From Karstenula rhodostoma CBS 690.94 (Eukaryota > Ascomycota > Dothideomycetes > Pleosporales > Didymosphaeriaceae): 64,000 bases of DNA. The stretch covers positions 190,181-254,180 of the forward strand of contig MU001497.1 of NCBI GenBank assembly GCA_010093485.1. The letters run 5' to 3'. The notes below the pieces were generated by a model that searched no databases, was not told the origin of the DNA, and was given only the letters and a program-made list of their open reading frames with translations. Numbering within the stretch: position 1 is the first letter of the stretch; each line of letters opens with the position of its first letter. Both the position numbers and the translations under genes were made by a program. Shown here one piece after another: positions 32,081 to 43,060 of the stretch.

Positions 32081-33220
32081 ATGCTACATCCAATCACTCT
32101 CCTTCTTGTCACCTTCTGGTCTGTTCCCTCGCTTGCAACATCCAGAATCAGACTGCCAGTAGTCGGGTCCAACCCTTCGGACGTTGCCATCACTTCGATG
32201 TCGTTGACAGACCAAAGAAGGGTGGATCCATTTACAAAAGACGGGCGAGCTCGAAGAATCATGGTGTCCGGTTTCTCCCCCGTCTCAGTCTGCCGCCATA
32301 GCCACCTGGAGGCATATATGCCGCCCTCAACTGCCAACTTTGAAGACGAAAAGTTTGCGGCGTATGGCCTTCCCAACGGAACATCGCAGTCACTTGGTCT
32401 GAAGGGCTGCACTGCGAATGGTGCTCCAAGATATTGTTCTTCTAAAACTCTACCGCTTGTGTTGTTCTCCGGTGCTCTCGGCACATCTCGAACAATATAC
32501 CATAGCATGCTTCAAAGCGTTGCAGCTGCAGGTTATTTTGTCGTTTCTGTCGACCATCCTTACGACGCCGATATCGTCGAGTTTCCAAATGGCACCATCA
32601 TCACAGGAGTCGACATCAACGATGCGGAGCTTGATGATGCTCTTACTACACGCGTGGAAGACATCGCGTTCCTCTACCAAGAGCTTGCAAAGCCATCACT
32701 CCGCACTCAGCTTTTTCCTATGCATCGCCACAGCGGTAACTTACCTAAGACTGCCATAATCGGACATTCGTTCGGAGGAGCGACGGCGGCGGCGGCACTG
32801 CAGCAACTGTCCTACATCCGCGGCGGCGTGAACATCGACGGCACCATGTTCGGATCTGTCCTGAGGACCGGACTGAATCGTCCGTTTATGCTGATCGGAC
32901 ACGAGAATAAGACGCAAGAGACGGATCCGTCTTGGAAGACCGTGTGGCCGCAGCTGAAAGGCTGGAAGAAGGAGGTAGAGGTCAAAGGAGCCGCACATTA
33001 CAGCTTTTCCGATTTGCCGTTGATCACATCAGTTCTTGGTCTTCAAGACAAGCTACCTGCAGAGGTTGAGCAGGTCCTAGGATCGATTGAGGGTTATCGC
33101 ATGATGAAGCTGACGGTTGCATATGTCACGGCGTTCTTGAACATGGCCTTGAAATCTGGATCGGAGGGGGATTTTGTCCGGGCCGACACCGAATTCTCGG
33201 AGGTGGTGGAAGTGTCCTAG
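32081..33220 (+). CDS. Secreted PAF-acetylhydrolase-like esterase
   Basis: A single exon of 379 residues from the ATG at 32081, chosen because it places a clean signal peptide (LLLVTFWSVPSLA) at the N-terminus; the open frame extends 20 codons further up without an ATG. The alpha/beta hydrolase core has nucleophile Ser230 in GHSFGGATA, a likely acid in VNIDGTMFG and His in KGAAHYSFSDLP, the arrangement of plasma platelet-activating-factor acetylhydrolases. VSVDHPYDAD supports the same family. Such enzymes cleave short acyl groups from phospholipids or related esters. Several N-glycosylation sequons fit secretion. It is divergent from the Zn2Cys6 gene and upstream of the P450, so it may belong to a shared pathway. 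Confidence 0.86.
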   Translation: MLHPITLLLVTFWSVPSLATSRIRLPVVGSNPSDVAITSMSLTDQRRVDPFTKDGRARRIMVSGFSPVSVCRHSHLEAYMPPSTANFEDEKFAAYGLPNGTSQSLGLKGCTANGAPRYCSSKTLPLVLFSGALGTSRTIYHSMLQSVAAAGYFVVSVDHPYDADIVEFPNGTIITGVDINDAELDDALTTRVEDIAFLYQELAKPSLRTQLFPMHRHSGNLPKTAIIGHSFGGATAAAALQQLSYIRGGVNIDGTMFGSVLRTGLNRPFMLIGHENKTQETDPSWKTVWPQLKGWKKEVEVKGAAHYSFSDLPLITSVLGLQDKLPAEVEQVLGSIEGYRMMKLTVAYVTAFLNMALKSGSEGDFVRADTEFSEVVEVS

Positions 33221-34500
33221 GTAGCGTTCTGGTTACGGTGGAATGTACCTCACACATGGGTAAATGTTGTCTGACTAAAATATTCGCTATAGTAAGTATA
33301 CGTATGAATGTATTATTTTCGAAACGAATATGAGTTCCTGCATCGGGCAAACAACGTTTTGCCTTGTTATTGTGCGACGTGACCAACAAACCGCGTGGTT
33401 GTGCAGGGAAGCACAGCATCTTAGGCTTGTCGCTTGCTGTCGCACCACTGGACATGACAGGCTTCAGAACAACCTAGGTTCAATAAACTTCCCAAAAATT
33501 CTGATCAAGTCCAACACCGAAAGATACAAGATTGTCGTCATTCTACTATACGTCCTGTGCGCGCCTTCGCGTTTGGTGACTATTGCGCAATGAGCCTCAA
33601 CACAGTCTACTCACTCGGTTCTGCCCCTCGTGAACGATCTGTTCTCGAGATGCCTGGGATGTCCAACACGGTCGAGAGCACCAACGTCCACCCGCCCTTT
33701 TGTTCCATCGCACCACCAGTCGATTCCATGTGTCAGGAGCATCTACACATCGCGCACAAAACGGCGCTCAACCAATCTACAGCAGGTGATATGAGCAACC
33801 TCCCAGCTCCGCCTTCTCAGCTCCCCAACTTCCCCACAGCACTAACATTGTCATTTCACATCGTCTCCCATGAATCGTAAGGAGTACTTTCTGGGGTGCC
33901 TGTCTGTGCACGGAGGTGGCCATCTAGGGATTGCTGACCGGGAGCTGACAGCCCGACGAAGCTATTACCCGTTTGAGTATCTCTGTCGCTGCTGGATTCG
34001 AACTAACAGCTGATTGCTAAAACCCATATTCAAGGCACCTGGTCCATCCGAAAGTTCCATTGCAGGGTCGATTCGGAAAACGGCCACGACTGTGGGTGAC
34101 GGTGCACCTTTAGATGAACACGACATGAAGCATTCGCGTATCAAGCGACTTGTGATTGGCCAGAAAAGCCGGCAAAATAAAAGAGTCGCAACGGCTGCGG
34201 CTGTGGAAAGATGATGTACACGCACCTTGCCATATCAGGTTAGACGGAGCCTTCCTAGATCATTCGCTGGCGCATCCTTGATGACACCGTATTCCCCGTA
34301 TACGGTAGGGGGTACTTGTATCAACAGCCGACCAGTGTGCAACGGTAATTGGAGCCGATGGCCTCATAACGACTGTGCGGTGTCGGTCGTAATTCGGCCG
34401 CATGGCGCCTACGTGCTTTAAAGGGTAGTTGGTCCCAAAAGTCACTGTTTGAACCAACATAACCAACATCCGTTCGTCTCTACTACCACGAGCCACGAAC
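33221..34500. other. Intergenic region upstream of the P450
   Basis: 1.28 kb. A plus-strand frame at 33557-33880 has no family resemblance. Around 33990 the sequence CTGGATTCGAACT resembles a tRNA T-arm on the minus strand, but no matching acceptor or D-arm was found. Holds a CCGTATACGG palindrome (listed separately). Confidence 0.5.
34296..34305. promoter_or_regulatory. CCG-N4-CGG palindrome upstream of the P450
   Basis: CCGTATACGG is a perfect 10-bp palindrome and an everted CGG pair with 4-bp spacing, 196 bp upstream of the P450 ATG. Zn2Cys6 dimers commonly bind CGG triplets in this layout. The neighbouring Zn2Cys6 factor is a natural candidate, by inference only. Confidence 0.45.
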
Positions 34501-36419
34501 ATGGAAGTCCAAAGCTTCCAAAGCCTCGCACATTCAGCACAAACGGTAGCAATAGCCGCCCTGATATTCGTAGCATGTTACTACTATCCCAAGCTCAGTT
34601 TCCGGGCGCAGGTTGCCAAGCTACCGGCTTTCACGGAAAATGGCGAGAAGCAGAGGCAAGAATTTCTCAAGCACGGGAAGAACATGTACCTGCAAGGATA
34701 TGAAAGGGTTCGTTTGACTTTGCGCAGCTTTTGAATCCAGCTGACGGATGTCTAGTTCAAAAACCAAGTCTTTCGGATGACCGGTTCCGACGGTACCAGC
34801 TGCCGCTCAACGCCACGTACCAATGCATCTAACTCTGGCTAGGGAGAGAAACAGTTGTCGTAAGCCCTCGATTTCTTCCTGAATTAAGGAAGCTTCCAGA
34901 CACGGTGGTCAGCTTTCCGAAAGCTATCGAGGATGTGAGTACGAAGCGAAGAAAGGCAACCAACCCAAGCAGTCGAGCTGACGCGGAGTAGTTGATGGAA
35001 GTCAAGTATACGGGACTCATCGCCGACGAACCCCTCGGAGTGCATGCTGTTAGGGCTGATTTGACGCCAGCACTAGGTGAGTCTGCGATAGCTACATTTC
35101 TTCACGTGTCCTACATTAGTTCTCATCCTGACGCAGCCTAGCACGTCTGAATCCCGTGGTGTATTCTGAGGTTTTGCAAGCTTTGGAAGAGGTCATGCCC
35201 AAATGTGAAGATTGGACGGCGGTCAACATCTACAGCAAACTCGTCAGTATGGTGGCCACGATTACTGGGTATGTAGTCAGGAGCTCAATAACAACGTAAC
35301 CACTGATGTGTTTCCAGACGGATTTTGGTCGGCGCAGATCTTTGCCGAGACAAGGAGTACCAAAGACTCTCCATTGAATACACGATGCAGCTCATCACAG
35401 CGCAACTAGAGATAAAAAAGATCCGACCCCTCTTCAAACTGTGGTCTGCGCCTCGCCTTCCCTCGGTGCAAAGATTGTGCAAGGCCCGCAAGGATCTCGC
35501 GGAGTTCCTGGAACCAATCATACAGGCGCGACGCGACGCAGAGAAGAATGACCCCAACTGGCAGAAACCCGATGATATGGTGACCTGGCTTATGAGCCGA
35601 CAAGGTGAATTCGGCGTCAAATCGACACATCACTTGGCGCAGCTGGTTCTTGGACTCATATTTGCGTCGATTCATACTACCACACTGACTGCCACGAATG
35701 TGTAAGCCTCATGAATAAAGTTATACTCTCGTGTTCGAATTTGACTAATTGGTGTATAGTCTATATACTCTTGCAGTTTCAACCGAGTACGTCGAGCCAC
35801 TTCGGGAAGAAATACGTGAGGTTGTGGCAGAAAATGGAGGCACCATCTCAACTCGTGCTCTGCAGCAGATGATGAAACTGGACAGCTATATGAAAGAATC
35901 GATGAGATTCTACCCACCAGGTGAGCCACCCTGGAAGAAAAGCGCCTTCTCCAACACATCGGTCTCACATTGTGTACAGGCTTTACATCGTTCCAACGCA
36001 AGGTCATACGTGGATTCACCCTTTCCAACGGCCAGTACATACCCGCCGGCGTCACGATCGAAGTCGCATCTCATGCCGTCTACCAAGACCCGGCGAACTA
36101 CTCCAATCCCGAGCCCGCAGATATCTTCGACGGCTACCGATTCTACAAACTGAGGCAGGGAGGTACAGCGACCGACCACGCGCGGAACCAGTTCGTCACC
36201 ACCAACGAACAAAACCTTATGTTCGGCTACGGAAAGCATGCGTGCCCGGGCAGGTTCTTTGCGGCGAACGAGATCAAGATGATTCTCGCGAACCTGATCT
36301 TGAACTACGATTTCAAGAACGAGGATGGAAGCATGGAACGGTATGCCCAGCTGGACGTGGGGAGGCAGTCATCGCCGGATGCAAGGAAGAACCTACTGTT
36401 CAAGGCAGTGACAGTATGA
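34501..36419 (+). CDS. Cytochrome P450 monooxygenase
   Basis: Eight exons: 34501-34707, 34756-34792, 34843-34934, 34992-35076, 35142-35268, 35318-35701, 35760-35920 and 35980-36419. All junctions keep phase and give 510 residues. An N-terminal membrane anchor (TVAIAALIFVACYYY) implies ER location. The haem loop FGYGKHACPGRFFA places the thiolate ligand at Cys453; ExxR is Glu357-Arg360 in KESMRF. The I-helix region FASIHTTTLTATN has the His-Thr-Thr variant seen in fungal P450s of the ent-kaurene-oxidase-like group involved in secondary metabolism. Substrate unknown. One 37-nt exon and one GTTCGT donor are unusual but supported by the restored YERFKNQVFRMTGSDG sequence. Neighbours are an esterase and a Zn2Cys6 factor. 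Confidence 0.88.
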
Positions 36420-37291
36420 GAGTGCATGCTGGGAGCACCACGCGCTATACCACACAGCAAAGATGCAGCGTACACGCAGATCGCATTGGATTATCATCAT
36501 GCGTATTAGCCGCTACCATATTGGCAAGCATCCCATGTTGTTGCATTGTTGTCTCTACCTTCCTAAATAGGCTAGAAATCATGCACCCCACCACATGTAT
36601 CCGTCGTTTTTCATCACAAACCATGCATCTTCATCGAGACTCATCTACATACGCCTACGTCATACCGTCTGTGAACACCATGATTATTTACCAGCGTTTC
36701 TACGCGTTTGGATCGGGCGCACCCGCAGCTAACGCGTGCCGCAACGACGTGTAACCCACCTCATGTGGCCCACCTTTGTATGCAGGTGACCATCGCAGAA
36801 TTCAAACTGCAAGATATCGAGTCACGACGATGTGGCGCCCGACGTCCGACCCCGGGCATCAGTCAGGATGTTCCGCATCTTTGGGCAAAGAAGGTTGCAC
36901 TGCGGGGAAGCGCGAATAGCTGATGACGATTAGGGTTCCTCGCGGACACTTATTTATTAGCGGATGCAACTGGATGCAGCTCCGCATTATGTAGGCACAT
37001 GCATGAGCGACCGTACAAAGGTTGACTCTTCCTAAGGTGGCGAGACATATCCTGCTGTCAGTCCGGTTCGTGTTTTCGTGTTTGCTGGGGTAGGACCCTG
37101 GAGTCAACTTTCTGTGAACACTTGAAGCGTCCAAACATACTGCCCAGTTTCTCGTGGCGTGATTGCTTTGCTTTGCACCGACCAGCTGCACCGTTCACCT
37201 TGCTTCGCAAGACAGAGCGAGCGGTCCATATATACTGCAGGCACAGCGCGACTGCTGCCTCTACTCAACTTCCTACCGCGCGACTGTTACC
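36420..37291. other. Intergenic region upstream of the GH92 gene
   Basis: 870 bp; carries CTGGGG at 37085-37090 (a CreA-type SYGGRG site, by consensus) and a TATA box close to the GH92 ATG. No gene seen. Confidence 0.5.
37229..37234 (+). promoter_or_regulatory. TATA box of the GH92 gene
   Basis: TATATA inside an ATATATA run, 58 bp upstream of the ATG at 37292. Confidence 0.5.
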
Positions 37292-39834
37292 ATGGCCTGG
37301 AGAATGGCCTGGAGAAAGCTCAGCCTGATTGCAGCCGCTGCGCAAAATGCGGCTGCGCAGACTGACTATTCGCAGTTCGTCAACCCGTTCATTGGCTCCG
37401 AAGGACCCATCGCAGGCTATGCATACGGAGGTGGCGACATTTTCGTTGGCGGTGCTGTTCCGTACGGCGTCGTCAAGCTTGGAATTGATACCTGGGAAGA
37501 CCGAGTCAATATCGCGACCCTCAATGGCGGCTACACACCAAAAGGTACGGTGACCGGCGTCTCCATGATGCACGAGTCAGGTACTGGTGGATGTGCAAAA
37601 TATGGAGTCATTTCACAAATGCCGCTTGCCAGTGTAGCCTCTCCGGTCAACATCTTGAACGACACGACATACTGGAGGAAACGAGTGGGTACGGACGAAG
37701 CGACCGTGGGCTACTTTCACACAGACCTAGAAGATGGGATAGGCATTTCCTTAGCCGGTGCGAGGCACGCGGGCATCATGAAATATGACTTCCCTGCCGG
37801 TGGCGAACAGCACGTTCTCGTGGATGTGTCGCACTTTCTTCCCGACCCTCCAGGCGGCTTCTGTCAACAATACTACGTGGATGGCTCGATCTCGATCTCG
37901 GATGACGGGAAGAATTATACGGGACACGGGACGTATGCTGGCGGCTTCAATCTGGGCGCGCCATACACCCTTTATTTCTGCGGAGAATTCGACACTGCAC
38001 CTGTCGAGGCGAAAGCATTCACAGGAGTAAACACAACGCGGATTGTGACAGGTTCGCCTCCAGAACCGACATTTGGTGGGAAGAGCGCAGAGGCCGGATC
38101 CGAAGGCTTTCGGGTCGGCGCTTTGTTCAGCTTTCGTGCTACCCCCTCTAGCAAGGCTTCTGTGCTATCTTCAAAAGTTGGAATATCATTCATCTCCAAG
38201 GAAAAGGCATGCATGTTCAAGGACACCGAGATCCCATCGTGGGATCAGCAAGAGACAATCAAGGCAGCACAGGACGAGTGGAACAAGGATATTTTCAGCA
38301 CAATCCAGGTGGATACGGGTCCAGAAGCGAATCGTACTCTGTTGACCTTGCTATACTCATCGCTGTACTTCATGCATCTGATGCCATCAGACCGGTCAGG
38401 AGAGAACCCACTCTGGGAGAGCGACGAGCCATCTTGGGATGATTTCTACTGCATTTGTAGGTTTTTGCTTGATATGATGCAATCGATGGATACCTGACCT
38501 GAAATAGGGGACACGTTCCGCAACACCTTTAGCTTGAGCCATCTAATTCAGCCTCATGCCTACGAGAGTCAGATTCGTGGCCTGATCGACATCTGGAGAC
38601 ATCAAGGATACATGCCAGACGGACGATCTGGGAATGACAATGGTCTAACCCAAGGCGGAAGCAATGCCGACAACGTACTTGCGGATGCGTATGTGAAAGG
38701 ACTCCGAGGTGATATCGACTGGCAAGATGGATATGCGGCTATGGCCAAGGACGCCGAGGTTTCCACAAATGGGAGCAACAAAGAAGGACGAGGAGCACTG
38801 GACGACTGGCTCACATACGGGTATCTTACGACTAATAGCGAACGATCCATTTCCCGCACAGTGGAGTATTCCGCCAACGACTTCGCACTCAGCCAAGTTG
38901 CTAAAGGCGAGAAGCCAGAGGACGTCGAAAAGTACCTAAAGCGATCTGCAGGGTGGCAACTTCTCTGGAACCCCGACGTGCCGAGCGTGAACACCACTCC
39001 AGTCTTCAAAGGGTTCTTGACACCGAAATCTGCGAACGGCACTTTCGAATCGGTTGGCTACAACCCGGCGACTTGCGACGTATGCTCGTGGCCATCAATC
39101 ACGTACGAAGGAACGCCTTTCGAGTACTCCTTCGTCATTCCACACGACGTGGAGACGCTGATCGGTCTGATGGGTGGTAGCGATAGCTTCGAGTCTCGCC
39201 TCGACTACATCTTCCTACCCAACACCAGCCAGACCAACCTCGGCGCAAACGGTGTCGGCATCACCTCGATCATGAACATCGGCAACGAGCCCGACTTTGC
39301 CACGCCGTATCTCTACAACTACATCAACAAGCAGTGGAAGAGCGTGAACCAGTCGCGCGCTCTCGGAAACCAATAGTAAGTATCTCACCACCCTTCCCTA
39401 TTCCATCTGTGGAAGCTAACACCACCAGCTTCAGGAACGCGCCGTTCGGCGTCCCAGGCAACTCCGACTCCGGCGCCCTCAACTCCTGGCTCATCTGGCA
39501 AATGCTCGGCATGTATCCTGTCGTCACGCAGCCAGTCTACTTACTCGGCTCTCCCTGGTTCTCAGACATCAACATGACCGTCAACGGGAACACGCTGCGC
39601 ATTACGGCTAATGGGCTGGGGACGGATAGCTATTTCGTGCAGAGCGTCAAAATCAATGGAGAATCGTGGGACAAGAACTGGTTCGAGCATGATAGTCCGG
39701 GGCAGCGGCTAATGGTTGATGGTGGGACGATTGAGTTCGAGCTGGGAAGTGAGCCGGTGGAGTGGGAGAAGGGGGATGTACCGCCGAGTCCGGGGCGCGT
39801 GGGGCTGAATGGGACGGGTGGGTATCGGGTCTAG
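37292..39834 (+). CDS. Secreted GH92 alpha-1,2-mannosidase
   Basis: Exons 37292-38456, 38508-39375 and 39429-39834 with 51- and 53-nt introns give 812 residues, normal for GH92. The N-terminus is a short Ala-rich signal sequence (LSLIAAAAQNAAAQ). Family markers are VNPFIGSEG near residue 30, SWDDFYCIWDTFRNTFS rebuilt across intron 1, DIWRHQGYMPDGRSG, and GVPGNSDSGALNSWLIWQML near the C-terminus, matching the GN(D/S)D.G catalytic region. GH92 enzymes are calcium-dependent exo-acting inverting alpha-mannosidases that trim high-mannose N-glycans and fungal wall mannan. The gene converges with a GH127 gene 370 bp downstream, suggesting a glycan-degrading pair. The first splice donor (GTAGGT) is weaker than usual but restores the WDTFR motif exactly. 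Confidence 0.93.
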
Positions 39835-40203
39835 TTGCAATGAGTTTATGTGGGCTGGAAATTTTGTTCAGCCAGGCCTTTTGTGCGGTCATCGGCGTGA
39901 GACTGAAAACGATTCCCCAAGTTTCGATGCGGGATGCGGTGTTTCCGGGTGTGACAATAAAAAGGTCGAAGCGGGATGTTGTGACGAGCATGTTCGATGG
40001 TGCGGGGTCTGTCTTCTCGTTGGTGATGAGAGGGGGAAGAGGAATGGGCGATGGCACCTGTTATTTCCACCAAACGGGATATTGGAATGGGAGTTTAGCA
40101 TCATACGATTTGACTTGTGCAGTTAAAAACCACTACGACACAAGTTTTCCAATTCAACTCACTCCAATCATTCACTCTATCGCTGCCCACACTCTCATAC
40201 CAT
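39835..40203. other. Convergent intergenic region (GH92 / GH127)
   Basis: 369 bp between the stops of the two glycosidase genes; likely holds both polyadenylation regions. Confidence 0.5.
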
Positions 40204-42060
40204 CTATGCTGGCAACGACCCACTAACCGCCCAATAAACCGCATAGTTAAACCCCTGTGCCTCATAGAACGGTCCGATACTTACCGCCTTTCCATCCGCG
40301 GTACCCGTAAACGTAAGCCCGCTCGTCCCACTCCTCTTCACGCTCGCGAGATCCAGCTTTGGATTCGACGACAGCGTCGCACTCCCGTAGTTACCGCACA
40401 GAACGGTCGGCCCGAACGCCAGCGCTGCGACGGCCTTGTTGTCGTTTGCGGGGACAACGCGGAGTTTCATCGGCAGCTTGACCGTCACGACGTCGCCGGC
40501 GGTCCAGGCGCGCGAGAGCGTCGCGTACGAGCCCGGTGTCGTGGCCAGCGCTTGCGTTGCGCCGTTCACCGCGATCGTGGCGCTGGACGTCCAGCCCGGG
40601 ATGCGGATCTTCATTGCCCAGGTGCCGGTCCCCGTGACTGTCAAGGTGGTTGTATCGCTCACGGGGAACGTGGTGGACTGCGTGACCGTCACGCCTCGCG
40701 CTTTCCAGTTGAGCTTCGACGGCGTGAAGAGATTCACGTAGAGAGATGAGGAGTCGTAGAAGTAGATCGAGTCCTGCATCTTGGTGTTCGTTTCGATGCC
40801 TGTCCCCTGGCAGCACCAATGGCTGTCGTAGTCGGTGCTCCACGTGCCGCCGCCCCAGGCTGGCCCCAGCCCGCGATGCCCGCCGGCATTCAATGACGTG
40901 AAGTAGGTAATGTGGCCGTGGTCAGTGGCGGGGTTTTGCTGGCCCAGCATGTGGTTGATCAACGCGCGTTCGTAGAAGTCGAAGTACGAAGCGTCGGTGG
41001 GGTCCATGGTGAAGAGCTCGCGGGTGAGTTTGAGCATGTTGTACGTGTTGCAGCCTTCGGCCGTGTCGCTTGTCAAGAACGTGGAGATCGCATTGGGCGC
41101 GTGGAAGTGCTCGGCTTGGCTGTTGCCGCCGATGGCGTAGCTGTGCGCGTTGACCGTGTAAGCCCATGCGTTCTTTGCGATGTCGCGGTATTTGGTGGTG
41201 CCTGTGGCTTTGTACTCTCGCGCTGCGCCAATCCATTTTGGTACCTGGGTGTTTGCGTGCAGCCCGTTGAGTTGGTCTTGGTTGGATGCGAGTGGGTCAA
41301 AGATGACGGCGTGGTCGAAACGTTGCGCTACGGTGAGCCACTTCTTGTCGCCCGTCTGGTGATAGATGTCTGCCAGCACTTCGTTCATGCCTCCGAACTC
41401 AGTCTGCATGATCTTCTGCATCTGGTCATAGCTAAGCTTTGCCGTCCGTCTGTCCACCCAGCCTGCAAAAGCAAGCAGGACCGTCTTTGCATTGGCGTCG
41501 CCGATCCAGCGATAGACATCCAACAGTCCAGCAAGTGTCTTGTGAATTGCGTAGTACGGCACATTGCCGTTGGTGAGCGTGCCGTTTTCCAATTTAGTGA
41601 ATTCAGATTCTGGGAAGCCAGACAAGTACCCAGCTGCGAACCCAGCTGCGGCATTGTTGTTCTGGCACTTGAGAAGCTCCGTTACAAAGCTCGTAGCGCG
41701 GTCCCGACATGATGTGTCTCCCAGCTGTGCATAGCATTGCGCCCAAGCTGTCAGGAAGTGTCCTTGCATGTGCGTGCGGAAGGGGAACGTGGGAGCATCC
41801 CAGCCGCCATTTGCTGTTGCGCCGTTCGTTGATAGCTTGTGGTTCAGGCGGAAGTTGTAAAGCAGACGGTTGGTATCCACGAACTTGAGATAGCTGAGTG
41901 TGCGGTTCTGGTTCGCCATGAAACGACTGCTGGTCAGGGACACTTGGTTGATGTCGAATGGATGCGCAGAGACGCCTGTCTCAGTGACCACTGGCGTAAT
42001 CTGTGCCAACACAGAGACAGTTGCCCCATAGAGGCCGAGTAACGTGGCGAATAAACGCAT
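40204..42060 (-). CDS. Secreted GH127 beta-L-arabinofuranosidase-like enzyme (DUF1680 family)
   Basis: A single exon of 618 residues from the ATG at 42060; the residues upstream in frame have no ATG. A signal peptide (LFATLLGLYGATVSVLA) indicates export. The (alpha/alpha)6 barrel carries the zinc-thiolate catalytic site of the family: Glu335 and Cys337 in TAEGCNTYNM, and Cys416-Cys417 in SHWCCQGTGIE, closely matching the positions known for the Bifidobacterium enzyme HypBA1 (Glu338, Cys340, Cys417, Cys418). The C-terminal third is beta-sandwich. These enzymes release beta-linked L-arabinofuranose from hydroxyproline-rich glycoproteins and arabinogalactan. CTGGGG and CCGGGG boxes about 345 and 408 bp upstream suggest CreA carbon repression, by consensus. 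Confidence 0.9.
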   Translation of the reverse strand: MRLFATLLGLYGATVSVLAQITPVVTETGVSAHPFDINQVSLTSSRFMANQNRTLSYLKFVDTNRLLYNFRLNHKLSTNGATANGGWDAPTFPFRTHMQGHFLTAWAQCYAQLGDTSCRDRATSFVTELLKCQNNNAAAGFAAGYLSGFPESEFTKLENGTLTNGNVPYYAIHKTLAGLLDVYRWIGDANAKTVLLAFAGWVDRRTAKLSYDQMQKIMQTEFGGMNEVLADIYHQTGDKKWLTVAQRFDHAVIFDPLASNQDQLNGLHANTQVPKWIGAAREYKATGTTKYRDIAKNAWAYTVNAHSYAIGGNSQAEHFHAPNAISTFLTSDTAEGCNTYNMLKLTRELFTMDPTDASYFDFYERALINHMLGQQNPATDHGHITYFTSLNAGGHRGLGPAWGGGTWSTDYDSHWCCQGTGIETNTKMQDSIYFYDSSSLYVNLFTPSKLNWKARGVTVTQSTTFPVSDTTTLTVTGTGTWAMKIRIPGWTSSATIAVNGATQALATTPGSYATLSRAWTAGDVVTVKLPMKLRVVPANDNKAVAALAFGPTVLCGNYGSATLSSNPKLDLASVKRSGTSGLTFTGTADGKAVSIGPFYEAQGFNYAVYWAVSGSLPA

Positions 42061-43060
42061 CTTGATTGAGAAATGCGCAATACCTCTTGAATGAATCAAT
42101 GCCGGGTCGAGAATGCAAGAGAGTCAAGCAGCAACTCAGTCACTGGCTCGACTCTCTATTTAAGAATCAATCACAACCTTCCCAATGAAGCCTTATGGAG
42201 TCTCGGTGGAGTATTTCCTCGCCTGGACAGCGCTCATAGGTCAAGAAAAGTTGCTGAATTTACCTACCTTGCCTACACTTGAATCTAACCGGTGGATAAA
42301 TCGACGGTCCTGATCGACAAATTTGCCGATGCACCTAAAGATCTTGTAATCCCAGTAACGTTGCATGGAGAGGCAATGAAGCTAACTGTATGAAGATTGT
42401 CGACCTGGGGGGCGGCCGTGTGATCGCCATGCGCCCGGTACTATAATGCGGGGAAAATTGTATCTGACCGGGGGGCTGCTAGTACTTCGGAAACCAAGTT
42501 TTTATTTTTCCGCTCTCCACCGAGGTAACTATAGAATTCCAATGTAGTAATTGAAGCTTGACTGCAGCGTGAGAGCATCTGAACGCTTCGTGCTCCGCTG
42601 AGCTGCAAGTGCATCCTGATCACGGTGTTAGTACGTCCCGAGGCGAACGTTGGAGTGTATGCAAGAAGGTCACGGGTCAAAGGCTTTAATCAAGATATTT
42701 CCTGATATTGTTGGGTATCTGGAATGTAACGGAAACTGATTCCCCGGGGCTGAGCAAATAGCCCGAAATTCCGTTCGCCATGCTCCAACGATCCGATAAC
42801 GCTTTGATCGATGCCAATCAGTTCAGAGTCGAGAAATCACCCAACTCCAACATCGTGATCGGTCGCCCCGTATTCAAAGGGCCGATGCATAATAGTGCTT
42901 AACCATATAGTTTTTGGGTGCCATGCAGCAAAAAAGGCATTGCTCGAGTATCGCACGTCGTAGTGCTATCCAGTTGGAATCGAGAAGCAGCACCCCAGTC
43001 TTTACCCTGTCGCTGTCAAATGATGAGACCTCAAAAGCTACGACGAGAACCTAGATCCCC
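42061..43060. other. Intergenic region upstream of the GH127 gene
   Basis: 1 kb between the GH127 start and the RBR ligase stop. Contains SYGGRG-type boxes at 42405-42410 and 42468-42473. Short frames only. Confidence 0.5.

Noticed and set aside
33557..33880. 107-codon frame between esterase and P450
   Set aside because: No domain, no splice partner and weak coding character; probably chance.
33975..34020. tRNA-like T-arm (minus strand, GTTCGAATCC context)
   Set aside because: No complementary acceptor strand, D-arm or anticodon arm could be placed at the right distance.
40912..41712. 266-codon plus-strand frame opposite GH127
   Set aside because: Antisense shadow; the minus strand carries the full catalytic set.
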